Below, piece by piece: positions 8,136 through 16,851 of a DNA stretch of 64,000 bases. Every line of letters starts with the position of its first letter. Position 1 is the first letter of the stretch. A program made the position numbers and the translations under genes. The notes under the pieces were generated by a model that had not been told where the DNA came from, searched no databases, and was given only the letters and a program-made list of their open reading frames with translations. The DNA is from Candidatus Thiothrix sulfatifontis (lineage in GTDB: Bacteria > Pseudomonadota > Gammaproteobacteria > Thiotrichales > Thiotrichaceae), in contig CP094685.1 of assembly GCA_022828425.1 (NCBI GenBank), positions 3,628,321 through 3,692,320 on the forward strand, written 5' to 3'.

Positions 8136-9386
8136 ATGCAAAGCAACACTTTGAAAAAGCCAGTAGCAGGCAAAAAACCCACCCCCAGCGAAGCACAAGC
8201 CATTTACAAGTGGGAAGGCGTGAACCGCAATGGCGTAAAAATGCGCGGTGAAACCGAAGCTGTGAATCCCAACTGGTTACGTGCTGAACTGCGACGCAAA
8301 GGCATTAATCCGGGGCGCATCTACCGCAAACCCAAACCGCTGTTCAAAGCCGCGATCAAACCGGGGGATATTGCGCAATTTGCCCGCCAATTGACCACCA
8401 TGATGCGTTCCGGCGTGCCCATGGTGCAATCCTTGGAACTGATGGCTTCCGGGGGCGATAACGCCTCGGTACGCGAATTGGTGAACAAATTACGTGCAGA
8501 CATTGAAGGCGGTGCCAGTTTAGGTTCAGCGTTAGCCAAACACCCCAAGTATTTCGACAAACTTTTCGTCAACTTGGTGAAAGCGGGTGAACAGGCCGGT
8601 ACGCTGGAAACCATGCTGGAAAAAGTCGCCACCTACAAAGAAAAAAGCGAAGCGCTCAAAGCCAAAGTCAAAAGCGCGATGATGTACCCGATTATCGTCG
8701 TGGTTGCTGCCGTGGTGGTATCGGCCATTTTGCTGATCTGGGTTATTCCGCAGTTTAAGGAAGTGTTTAGCAGCTTTGGCGCAGACTTGCCCGCTTTCAC
8801 GCTATTGGTCATTTCGTTTTCAGATTGGCTGGTCGCCAACTGGTGGCAACCGATTCTGATATTTGTTGCAGTGGGAACCGGCTTCACCCAAGCGCGGCAA
8901 CGCTCGCCAGCCTTTGACCGTTTCGTGGATAAAGCGTCGTTAAAAATCCCGATTATGGGTAATATCCTGAACTTGTCGGCGGTCGCCCGGTTTGCACGTA
9001 CCCTAGCCACCATGTTTGCGGCGGGTGTGCCGTTGGTGGAAGCGATGGATTCGGTGGCGGGCGCGACCGGCAATGCCGTGTATGAAGAAGCGTCACGGCG
9101 GATTCAAGACGACACCGCTCGCGGGGTGCAATTGAATACCTCCATGCAAACCACGCAATTATTCCCGAATATGATGGTACAAATGACGCGTATCGGCGAA
9201 GAATCCGGGCGTTTGGAAGAAATGTTGGCAAAAGTAGCCGATTATTACGAAGCACAGGTTGACGGCTTGGTCGACACCTTGGCAAAACAAATTGAACCGC
9301 TGATCATGGCGGTATTGGGCGGCATTGTGGGCAGTTTGGTCATCGCCATGTACCTGCCCATCTTTAAACTTGGGGCTGTTGTTTAG
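8136..9386 (+). CDS. pilC: Type IV pilus inner-membrane platform protein PilC
   Basis: PilC is the polytopic platform that couples PilB/PilT to pilin assembly. The 416 residues contain two GspF/PilC domains (about 80-205 and 285-405). Each has the signature 'FARQLTTMMRSGVPMVQSLE' or 'FARTLATMFAAGVPLVEAMD' and a membrane segment ('MMYPIIVVVAAVVVSAILLIW' region, 'WWQPILIFVAVG', 'IMAVLGGIVGSLVIAMYLPI'). The 93-base gap from pilB holds no gene. Confidence 0.96.
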   Translation: MQSNTLKKPVAGKKPTPSEAQAIYKWEGVNRNGVKMRGETEAVNPNWLRAELRRKGINPGRIYRKPKPLFKAAIKPGDIAQFARQLTTMMRSGVPMVQSLELMASGGDNASVRELVNKLRADIEGGASLGSALAKHPKYFDKLFVNLVKAGEQAGTLETMLEKVATYKEKSEALKAKVKSAMMYPIIVVVAAVVVSAILLIWVIPQFKEVFSSFGADLPAFTLLVISFSDWLVANWWQPILIFVAVGTGFTQARQRSPAFDRFVDKASLKIPIMGNILNLSAVARFARTLATMFAAGVPLVEAMDSVAGATGNAVYEEASRRIQDDTARGVQLNTSMQTTQLFPNMMVQMTRIGEESGRLEEMLAKVADYYEAQVDGLVDTLAKQIEPLIMAVLGGIVGSLVIAMYLPIFKLGAVV

Positions 9387-9400
9387 GAACGCATACTCGC

Positions 9401-10276
9401 ATGGAACTGATTTTTTTACTCAAAACCAGCCCTGTTTGGCTGATAAGTATCGTCGGGCTATTTTCGCTACTGATAGGCAGTTTTCTGAACGTGGTGATCT
9501 ACCGCCTGCCCATCATGCTGGAACGCCAGTGGAAACAGGATTGTCACGAATGGCTGGATCAGCCGCCCGATAAGCTGGATACCGGCGATTTCAATCTGGT
9601 CGTGCCACGCTCACAATGCCCGACCTGTGGTCACAAAATCACGGCACTGGAAAACATTCCCGTGATCAGCTACGTATTTCTGCGCGGCAAATGTGCCGGT
9701 TGCAAGACGCCGATTTCCAGCCAATACCCGTTGGTAGAATTGGCAACGGCATTGCTGTCCATGTTGGTCGCTTGGCGCGTCGGTTATGGCGTTGAACTGG
9801 TGGCGTTGCTCGGCTTTACCTGGGTCTTGGTCGCGCTGTTTATGATTGATGCGCAAACCATGCTGCTGCCTGACATTCTGACATATCCACTGCTGTGGGC
9901 GGGTTTGCTGCTCAATATCAGCGGCACCTTGGTGAGTTTGCCGGATGCGGTGGTGGGCGCAGCTTTTGGCTATTTGGCGTTGTGGTCAGTGTTTCACCTG
10001 TTCCGACTGTTGACGGGCAAGGAAGGCATGGGACATGGCGATTTCAAATTGCTGGCAGCACTCGGCGCGTGGGGTGGCTGGCAAATTCTACCGTTTGTGA
10101 TTTTTGCGTCATCTGCGTTTGGTGCATTTTTCGGAATTGCGTGGATGTTGGTGAAAGGTCAGCGCGAAAGCTTGCCCATGCCATTTGGCCCATGGCTGGC
10201 AATGGCAGGCTTTGCGGCAATCGTATGGCGTGAAGAAATCTTGGCTCGGATGAGCCAGATTTTCGTGCCATTCTGA
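9401..10276 (+). CDS. pilD: Prepilin peptidase/N-methyltransferase PilD
   Basis: PilD is the membrane aspartic protease that cleaves type IV prepilin leaders and methylates the new N-terminus. The 291-residue protein shows an N-terminal membrane helix, the cytoplasmic zinc tetracysteine Cys73-x2-Cys76 and Cys98-x2-Cys101, 'FMIDAQTMLLPD' with the first catalytic Asp, and 'GKEGMGHGDFKLLAALGA' with the second catalytic Asp in the GxGD motif (His in the variable position). It ends the pilBCD run. It should process both pilins at 1.4-2.5 kb. Confidence 0.96.
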   Translation: MELIFLLKTSPVWLISIVGLFSLLIGSFLNVVIYRLPIMLERQWKQDCHEWLDQPPDKLDTGDFNLVVPRSQCPTCGHKITALENIPVISYVFLRGKCAGCKTPISSQYPLVELATALLSMLVAWRVGYGVELVALLGFTWVLVALFMIDAQTMLLPDILTYPLLWAGLLLNISGTLVSLPDAVVGAAFGYLALWSVFHLFRLLTGKEGMGHGDFKLLAALGAWGGWQILPFVIFASSAFGAFFGIAWMLVKGQRESLPMPFGPWLAMAGFAAIVWREEILARMSQIFVPF

Positions 10277-10280
10277 TGCA

Positions 10281-10652
10281 TTAACCGATGTAACGGCATC
10301 TTGGTTGCGCTTGCCCGACAATGCGGTGGACACGCAACGGTTGTTTCCCTGCCGAGCGTTGCGGCATGTAGTAGGCGTGCATTTGCACCGGGCGCACTGG
10401 CGCATGGGCTGCTTGACGTGAACGTTGCATACGCTGGGGCGTTACCCGCGCTGAGCGTTGCCAGCCAGTGGCTTGGTGTGGATGGCGTTGCAGCGGTGCT
10501 TGCTGCAACGTAGCCGTTTGATAGCGCTTAACAACGCGGACGATCGGCTGGCTTTGGTTGGCACGCACGGTGCGTGAATCATCCATCGTCCAGGCTTGCG
10601 CGGAAGGCACGGCTAACACCGTCAAACCCAAACCTGCTATTAACTTTTTCAT
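10281..10652 (-). CDS. Small secreted Arg/Gln/His-rich protein, unknown
   Basis: I do not recognise a family. The second of two adjacent ATGs (10652) is preferred because GGAG lies seven bases upstream. The 123 residues begin with a clear signal peptide ('KKLIAGLGLTVLAVPSAQA', cleavage after AQA). The mature part is basic and low complexity, rich in Gln, Arg, His and Pro, with no Cys pair and no predicted catalytic motif. It is convergent with pilD, four bases from its stop, so it is not in the pil operon. A periplasmic or envelope location is likely. Confidence 0.6.
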   Translation of the reverse strand: MKKLIAGLGLTVLAVPSAQAWTMDDSRTVRANQSQPIVRVVKRYQTATLQQAPLQRHPHQATGWQRSARVTPQRMQRSRQAAHAPVRPVQMHAYYMPQRSAGKQPLRVHRIVGQAQPRCRYIG

Positions 10653-10726
10653 CATCAGACTCCATGTAGAAACGGCGTTTGCCTGTTACAATGTTGGGGA
10701 ACTTGAACCACACGGAAACATGTCGC

Positions 10727-11479
10727 ATGACAGAACAGGAACAAACTACCCATTTCGGTTTTCAACAAGTACCCGTTACGGAGAAAGCTAGTCGGGTTGC
10801 GGGCGTATTTCATTCAGTAGCCGACAAGTACGACGTAATGAACGACGTAATGTCATTTGGCGTGCATCGGCTGTGGAAACGTTACACGATTGATGCGGCA
10901 GGCGCGAAACGCGGCAACCGCGTGCTGGACTTGGCAGGCGGTACCGGCGACTTGGCTGCCAAGTTTGCACGGATCGTGGGCGATGACGGTGAAGTGATTC
11001 TTTCCGACATTAATGCGTCAATGCTGGAAAACGGGCGGGAACGTCTGACGGATAAAGGCATTGGCGGCAATGTGCGCTATGTGCAAGCCAATGCGGAATG
11101 CCTGCCATTTGCTGATAACCATTTCGACATTATCACCATTGCGTTTGGGTTGCGGAATGTCACCGATAAAGACGCGGCACTGCGCTCGATGTACCGCGTG
11201 TTGAAACCGGGCGGACGCTTGCTGGTGCTGGAATTCTCCAAGCCAGTCGTACCCGGTTTAGCACCGATCTACGACCAATATTCGTTCAAATTCCTGCCGA
11301 TGATGGGCAAATTGATCGCAAATGATGCCGAAAGCTATCGCTATTTGGCGGAATCTATCCGTATGCACCCCGATCAGGCGACCCTCAAAGCCATGCTGGA
11401 ATCTGCCGGGTTTGAGCGTGTCACTTACACCAATATGACCGGCGGGATTGTCGCATTACACAAAGGCTTCAAATTCTGA
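10727..11479 (+). CDS. ubiE: UbiE, ubiquinone/menaquinone C-methyltransferase
   Basis: UbiE methylates demethylmenaquinol or 2-methoxy-6-polyprenyl-benzoquinol using S-adenosylmethionine. The start at 10727 gives 250 residues, the usual length. Motifs: '[21 protein letters not shown]', '[18 protein letters not shown]', SAM motif I '[12 protein letters not shown]', '[10 protein letters not shown]' and '[17 protein letters not shown]'. In E. coli ubiE, ubiJ and ubiB form one operon; here they lie at 10.7, 25.3 and 29.2 kb. The 3' end overlaps the convergent opgC gene by 55 bases. Confidence 0.97.
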   Translation: MTEQEQTTHFGFQQVPVTEKASRVAGVFHSVADKYDVMNDVMSFGVHRLWKRYTIDAAGAKRGNRVLDLAGGTGDLAAKFARIVGDDGEVILSDINASMLENGRERLTDKGIGGNVRYVQANAECLPFADNHFDIITIAFGLRNVTDKDAALRSMYRVLKPGGRLLVLEFSKPVVPGLAPIYDQYSFKFLPMMGKLIANDAESYRYLAESIRMHPDQATLKAMLESAGFERVTYTNMTGGIVALHKGFKF

Positions 11480-12606
11480 GCCTGTTGCGCTGCTTGTTTC
11501 TTGCGCTGTAAATAGGCTTTATGCCCCAGCGCAGGCAAGCTCAAACTTGCCAAAAACGCCACCAACACCAACCACTTCTGCTGATCCGTAAACGCCCACT
11601 CCCCCCAGCGGAACGGAATGTAGCAATACATCACCACCAAATGGTAGGCAAAAACCTGCAAAGAATGCTGCCCCAAAAAGCCTAACCAACGCGCCGGTAA
11701 AGCCAACAGCTTCAACACGTTATAACGCCGCTGCCACGCAATTACCCCCGCAATCACGTACACAAACGCCAAGAAATTTGTCAAGCGCAGCCACGCCAAA
11801 CTGTCCCGCCCAATGTGGCGGTATTCCTGAAACCACGCCGCAATCGGAGACAGATCACGCGACACGTAGCCATGCCGTTGCAAATACAATCCCACAATGA
11901 CCAGCAAACCAGCCGACCACAACCAGCCATTCACACGCGGTAACGCGCCCTTGCTGTTAAAACGCAAGAAACCCAACACCATGCCCAGCACAAACAAAAA
12001 TTGCCAAGCCATGAAATCAAACGCACCGCCCCGCAATAACAAGCCTTGCGGCAACAAAGCCCACAGATCGCGCCCCCAGCCATATTGCGCTGCCAGCCAA
12101 AAACCGCCACTGCCCAGCAGTACCATTGCCACCCCAATCGCTTGGTATTGCAGCATCAAACGCAACCCGAACGGTGCAGCTAACATCAACACCACGTAAA
12201 GCGGCAACACATCGAGCATCGGCGGCTGGTACACCAATAACAGTCCCGACAGCAAAGCCCGTGCTGGCTCCACCTGCATTTCATTGGCAAAACTCGTCCA
12301 CGGTGCTCCCGACCATTGCGTTGCCACCGTGAACACAAACACCGCCAGCAATACCATTAAATGGTAAAGGTAAATCACCCCGGCACGCTGCCACACGCGC
12401 TGTTCCAGCACTTGCCCACCAGCGGTGTGATAACGGCTGTACACCAACGCCACCAACATGCCGGACAGAAACACAAAGCCTTCCGCCGCGCTGACATACC
12501 CCGCAAACTCATACAAATGCTGGAAAATCGGCTCACCAAAATGGTCAGCGGCCATAATGATCAACATCAAGCCTCTGAGTATATCCAGCGAAATATCACG
12601 CTTCAT
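11425..12606 (-). CDS. opgC: OpgC-domain membrane protein (glucan succinyltransferase-like)
   Basis: OpgC modifies osmoregulated periplasmic glucans, adding succinyl groups in E. coli. The 393 residues form about ten membrane helices. The N-terminus '[22 protein letters not shown]' carries the D-x-x-RG and H-x-G pattern of acyltransferase-3/OpgC proteins, and '[20 protein letters not shown]' matches the family. It is divergent from opgG, with a 190-base intergenic region that should hold both promoters. The C-terminal 18 codons overlap ubiE on the other strand. The exact substituent is not predictable from sequence. Confidence 0.85.
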   Translation of the reverse strand: MKRDISLDILRGLMLIIMAADHFGEPIFQHLYEFAGYVSAAEGFVFLSGMLVALVYSRYHTAGGQVLEQRVWQRAGVIYLYHLMVLLAVFVFTVATQWSGAPWTSFANEMQVEPARALLSGLLLVYQPPMLDVLPLYVVLMLAAPFGLRLMLQYQAIGVAMVLLGSGGFWLAAQYGWGRDLWALLPQGLLLRGGAFDFMAWQFLFVLGMVLGFLRFNSKGALPRVNGWLWSAGLLVIVGLYLQRHGYVSRDLSPIAAWFQEYRHIGRDSLAWLRLTNFLAFVYVIAGVIAWQRRYNVLKLLALPARWLGFLGQHSLQVFAYHLVVMYCYIPFRWGEWAFTDQQKWLVLVAFLASLSLPALGHKAYLQRKKQAAQQAQNLKPLCNATIPPVILV

Positions 12607-12796
12607 CGACGACGAATTCCTTGCCTTACGGCGTTGTTAGGGCTACGGGGCGCAACTATACGAGCACGCGCGGATTCTGCCAATCATATACCGCTAGACG
12701 TCACTTAAATTCTGCTCTACTATTTCTCACGGAAATTCCCTAGTCAATCTCGGCAACCCACTGAGCAACATAGCCCTCTTCGGTATCCTCACCACT

Positions 12797-14323
12797 ATGA
12801 AATCTAATTTGTCTATCTGGCTCTTATCATTTGTGCTGCTAACCCTGAATAGTGTCAACACTTATGCCGCTGACGGCTGCTTCGCACACGTCAAACAGGT
12901 GGCGGAGCAACTCTCCCGCCAGCCATTCAGCAAAACGCCCATGATGAAAGTGGATACGGGGCGGATCACCTATGACCACTACCAGCACATCAAGTTCAAA
13001 GGCAACCAAACCTTTTGGCGCGACGAAAAGCTACCGTTTCAACTCGAATTTATGCATCCGGGGATGCACTACATTCACCCCATCGAACTGTTTGCTTGGG
13101 AAGACGGCGCCGCCACCCCCATCAAATTTTCGCGCAAGTATTATGACTACACCGAAGTCAAAGGCTTAAACCTCGAAAACGATGAACCCAATATGGGGTT
13201 TACTGGCTTTCGCATTCTCGCCAAACTTGGTGGCAAACATTCCAGTTACACCGAAGCACTGGTGTTTCAAGGGGCAAGTTACTTCCGTGCACTGGGGCTG
13301 GATCAAAAATACGGCCTGTCGGCACGCGGGCTTGCCATCAACACCTCGCTGGAAGGCAAAGAAGAATTCCCCGATTACACCAAATTCTGGCTGGAAAAAC
13401 CGGCGAAAAACGCAGACACCTTGGTCTTTTGCGCCCTGCTCGACTCCCCCGCGACCACGGGTGCGACCCGTTTCGTGTTGACCCCCGGCAACAGCACTGA
13501 GATGGAAGTCGAAACCCAGCTTTACCCGCGCCAAGACATCACAGAAATCGGCATTGCGCCGCTGACCAGCATGTTTTTCCACGGTGAAAACTCCCAGCAA
13601 CATTACGGCGATTACCGCCCCGAAGTGCACGATTCTGACGGCCTCATGATTCAGAAAGGTGACGAATGGGTATGGCAACCGCTGTGGGAAGTGCCTTATT
13701 TCAACTTCCAATCCACCCCTGTCGAAAAACTTAACGGGTTTGGCTTGCTGCAACGTGATCGTGACTTCAACAATTATCAGGATCTGGAAGCTTGGTATCA
13801 CGCCCGCCCCAGCGTCTGGATAGAGCCGCTGGAAGATTGGGGCAAAGGCAGCGTGCAGCTTTTACGTTTACACACCGAATCCGACATTGTGGATAACATC
13901 GTGGCATACTGGAAAAGTGATGCAGGCAACGCTTTCCGCCACCTGCACTACCGCATGTCCTGGCGTTCGGATGAACCACCCGCGCATACTTTGGGCAAAG
14001 TTGTGGCAACACGCGCAACCAATAAAGCCGTGGATGGCTTGCCCGGTCACAAAGGCCGTATTCGTTTTATTGTCGATTTCAATGATGTGCCGAAACGGGA
14101 TAAAATGCCGCAAGTAGAGTTAGTATTCAACGGCGCAGGCCAAACCAAACCGGCGGTCATCCAAGAGAACCCTTACGTAAAAGGCTGGCGGGTGATTGCG
14201 GCGGTATTCCCGGAAACGTGTGACAAACCCATGACCGTTACCATCCGCCTGACAGACGGTAGCAACCCTGTGAGCGAAACGTGGTCTTACCCTATTCCTG
14301 AGTCACTGTGCCTTGCACCTTGA
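12797..14323 (+). CDS. opgG: Periplasmic glucan biosynthesis protein OpgG/MdoG
   Basis: OpgG acts in the periplasm on nascent beta-glucan made by OpgH. The 508-residue protein begins with a signal peptide ('LSIWLLSFVLLTLNSVNTYA') and covers the full MdoG family length. Motifs include 'YDHYQHIKFKGNQTFWR', 'NEPNMGFTGFRI'-like 'NDEPNMGFTGFRIL', 'ASYFRALGLDQKYGLSARGLA', 'FFHGENSQQHYGDYRPEVHDSDGL' and 'GFGLLQRDRDFNNYQDLEA'. It has no Tat motif, which favours OpgG over OpgD. opgH follows after one small gene. Confidence 0.94.
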   Translation: MKSNLSIWLLSFVLLTLNSVNTYAADGCFAHVKQVAEQLSRQPFSKTPMMKVDTGRITYDHYQHIKFKGNQTFWRDEKLPFQLEFMHPGMHYIHPIELFAWEDGAATPIKFSRKYYDYTEVKGLNLENDEPNMGFTGFRILAKLGGKHSSYTEALVFQGASYFRALGLDQKYGLSARGLAINTSLEGKEEFPDYTKFWLEKPAKNADTLVFCALLDSPATTGATRFVLTPGNSTEMEVETQLYPRQDITEIGIAPLTSMFFHGENSQQHYGDYRPEVHDSDGLMIQKGDEWVWQPLWEVPYFNFQSTPVEKLNGFGLLQRDRDFNNYQDLEAWYHARPSVWIEPLEDWGKGSVQLLRLHTESDIVDNIVAYWKSDAGNAFRHLHYRMSWRSDEPPAHTLGKVVATRATNKAVDGLPGHKGRIRFIVDFNDVPKRDKMPQVELVFNGAGQTKPAVIQENPYVKGWRVIAAVFPETCDKPMTVTIRLTDGSNPVSETWSYPIPESLCLAP

Positions 14324-14389
14324 CCAGCAGTCTTAACAACAATAATAACGGTATTACTGTTAATAACCCTTGAGTGGATTGACAAACAA

Positions 14390-14761
14390 ATGACTGAACA
14401 ACTAGCACAAACTGACGTAGCAAAAACCGAGACAAACACCCCCAGCAATGCGTGGTTAATTGCCCAAAAACGCGCCAATGATTACCTGAAACTGCACCGC
14501 TTACTGGATTCCGAACGGGAACGCCTGTTAGCACAAATCACTAAAAAACTCGCACGCGCTGGGCTGTTTTCCGAGCAGGAATTGATTCATTTGTTCATCA
14601 GCACCGCGCAAGAAGAACTGGCGCTGTTGCAAGCGAAAGAAAGCGACAATCGCACCCCCACCGGGCCATTGTTTGAGCGTAGCAGCATTCGGGTTGCGCC
14701 CTTGCAAGCAATCACCTTGCTGCCTTCATCGCGCCCGCGTTCGCGTTTACTGCTGAAATGA
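14390..14761 (+). CDS. Unknown 123-residue protein between opgG and opgH
   Basis: No family is recognised. The protein is hydrophilic and mostly helical, with a central segment 'KRANDYLKLHRLLDSERERLLAQ' followed by 'FSEQELIHLFISTAQEELALL'. Its tail is basic ('PSSRPRSRLLLK'). There is no signal peptide or membrane helix, so it is probably cytoplasmic. Its stop overlaps the opgH start as ATGA, implying translational coupling with opgH. Synteny suggests a role with OpgH, for example at its cytoplasmic face, but this is inference only. Confidence 0.7.
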   Translation: MTEQLAQTDVAKTETNTPSNAWLIAQKRANDYLKLHRLLDSERERLLAQITKKLARAGLFSEQELIHLFISTAQEELALLQAKESDNRTPTGPLFERSSIRVAPLQAITLLPSSRPRSRLLLK

Positions 14762-16788
14762 GTCAACAACCCGACGAGCAAATACCTTGGCAAGCAACCG
14801 CCAGACAGCGGCGTGTGGTATTTTTCTCTACTATTGCCCTATTGACTGGCTTGGCGACGTTCTGGCTGGGAGCCAACTTGCCCGCTGCACTGCCTTTGGT
14901 GTTGCAGGTATTGGTGCTAATTCCGTTTGCGGTGCTGTTTTTGTGGTTAGCCTTGGGGTTTATGACCGCCGTGACGGGGCTATGGGTGTTGAATTTCGGG
15001 GGGCAAAACCGTATTGCCAGCGCACCGACGTCGCCGCTACCGCAGTTGCAAACTCGCGACACTACCGCGATTTTGCTGCCGATCTATAACGAAGACATCG
15101 CCTACGTTTACGCCGGGCTGCAAAGCATTTACCAGTCGCTGGAAAAAACCGGGCAGTTGCACCATTTCGAGTTTTATATCCTCTCGGATTCCGACGATGC
15201 CAGCAATTGGCTGCGCGAAGAAGCTGCGTGGTCGGCGTTGTGCCGCACCGTGGGTTCATCTGACCGCATCCATTACCGCCGCCGTAAACACCGTACCAAA
15301 AAGAAAAGCGGCAATGTGATGGATTTCTGCCGCCGTTGGGGTAAACGTCACCCCTACATGGTGGTGCTGGATGCTGATAGCTTGATGACCGGCGAAGCGT
15401 TGGTGCGTTTGGTCGATGCCATCGACCGCAATGAGCGCGTCGGCTTGATTCAAACCCCGTTGTACACCATCGGCTTGGATACGCTGTACGCTCGCGGGCA
15501 ACAATTCGTCAATCGCTTGTACGGGCCGATATTTTTTGCGGGTTTGCATTGGTGGTGGCTGGGTGAAAGCCAATATTGGGGGCACAATGTCATCATTCGC
15601 ACCCAAGCGTTTATGGGGCATTGCCACCTACCCAAGTTGGAGGAAGGCAATACCTTGGGCGGTGAAATCCTCAGCCACGACTTTGTGGAAGCGGCTTTGC
15701 TCAACCGCGCCGGTTGGGAAACTTGGCTGGCTTATGACATGGAAGGCAGCTTCGAGCGCCCCCCACCGACCATGACCGATGCGCTCAAACGCGACCGCCG
15801 CTGGTGTCAGGGCAACTTGCAACACTGGCTGATTATTTGGGCGCACGGCATTCCGCACCTGCATCGCTTCTTGTTGTTGGGCGGGATTATGTCTTACGTC
15901 AGTTCCCTCATTTGGCTGGGCTGGCTGGTTGTATTAACCGCGATTGCGGTATTTTATCCCACACTCACCTTGATTCCGCTAACTGACGGCAACAGCGCTC
16001 TTTTGGTGCTAACGCTCATTTTATTATTTTTCTACAAAACGTTTGGCATAGCCGAAACGGTGCGCAAAGGCACTGCACACTTGTTTGGCGGCATCACCGG
16101 ACTAAGCGCCAGTGTGGTGACAGAAACACTGCTGTCGATGCTCACCGCCCCCGTGCGCATGATGTATTACAGCAAATTCGTGGTGCAAATCCTGCAAGGC
16201 AAACGTGCCGTGTGGGGAACGCAGCAACGCACTGGCGGTGGTTCGACTTGGGCCGATGCTTGGCAGGAATTCGGCTGGGTCAGCAAAACCGGGGTTGCGT
16301 GGGGCGTTTTGCTGCTGATTTTCAACCCCATGACTTTTTTGTGGATGTCGCCGGTTATCGCAGGCTTGGTGCTCTCGGTGCCGTTGGCCATGTTGACCAG
16401 CGTGCAAACTAGCTTGCAAACCAACTTATTCCGCACCCCGGATGAGGTTGCACCGGATTATATCCTGCAAGCCTTTGAGAAAAATTACGCTGAAATGTTG
16501 GCGAACCCGTGTATCTCCACCCGCGATTTGTTTATCCGCGTGGTGGTCGATCCGCTCGCCTTCCGCCAGCACATGACCTACATCCCACACCGCCAGCACG
16601 TCCCCGAAGGCACGCGCCAGCAACGTGAAGAACAGGTCAAACGTTTGTTGGAACAAGGCCCCGGCGCGATTTCTAATAGTGAACGCCTGATTATTCTGGA
16701 AGACGACGACATGCTCACGCAACTGCATACGCAAGTGTGGCAATTGCCGGAAGCACGGTTCCACGAACACTGGATGTCGAAGCTGTAA
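14758..16788 (+). CDS. opgH: Glucan glucosyltransferase OpgH/MdoH
   Basis: OpgH is the inner-membrane GT2 enzyme that polymerises glucose into osmoregulated periplasmic glucan and exports it. The 676 residues show N-terminal membrane helices ('FFSTIALLTGLATFWLGA' and following) and a GT2 domain with 'ILLPIYNED', 'DSDDASNW', 'MVVLDADSLMTG', 'GWETWLAYDMEGSFE' and 'RDRRWCQGNLQH' (the Q/RxxRW motif). A C-terminal set of helices follows. E. coli OpgH is longer, about 850 residues, mainly through its N-terminal cytoplasmic region, so this is the shorter form. The start overlaps the small upstream gene by four bases. Confidence 0.95.
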   Translation: MSQQPDEQIPWQATARQRRVVFFSTIALLTGLATFWLGANLPAALPLVLQVLVLIPFAVLFLWLALGFMTAVTGLWVLNFGGQNRIASAPTSPLPQLQTRDTTAILLPIYNEDIAYVYAGLQSIYQSLEKTGQLHHFEFYILSDSDDASNWLREEAAWSALCRTVGSSDRIHYRRRKHRTKKKSGNVMDFCRRWGKRHPYMVVLDADSLMTGEALVRLVDAIDRNERVGLIQTPLYTIGLDTLYARGQQFVNRLYGPIFFAGLHWWWLGESQYWGHNVIIRTQAFMGHCHLPKLEEGNTLGGEILSHDFVEAALLNRAGWETWLAYDMEGSFERPPPTMTDALKRDRRWCQGNLQHWLIIWAHGIPHLHRFLLLGGIMSYVSSLIWLGWLVVLTAIAVFYPTLTLIPLTDGNSALLVLTLILLFFYKTFGIAETVRKGTAHLFGGITGLSASVVTETLLSMLTAPVRMMYYSKFVVQILQGKRAVWGTQQRTGGGSTWADAWQEFGWVSKTGVAWGVLLLIFNPMTFLWMSPVIAGLVLSVPLAMLTSVQTSLQTNLFRTPDEVAPDYILQAFEKNYAEMLANPCISTRDLFIRVVVDPLAFRQHMTYIPHRQHVPEGTRQQREEQVKRLLEQGPGAISNSERLIILEDDDMLTQLHTQVWQLPEARFHEHWMSKL

Positions 16789-16805
16789 CGCAGGACACGG
16801 TTGCA

Positions 16806-16842
16806 CCAGACAAATCCTAGCGCTGCCTTAGGATTTGTCTGG
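16806..16842. terminator. Hairpin between convergent opgH and cbbO-like genes
   Basis: A perfect 14-base inverted repeat (CCAGACAAATCCTA at 16806-16819, complement at 16829-16842) encloses a 9-base loop, right between two convergent stops. It lacks a long T-run on either side, so it could be a bidirectional RNA end-protecting hairpin or a dispersed repeat rather than a classical terminator. Confidence 0.6.
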
Positions 16843-16851
16843 TATGCAAGC

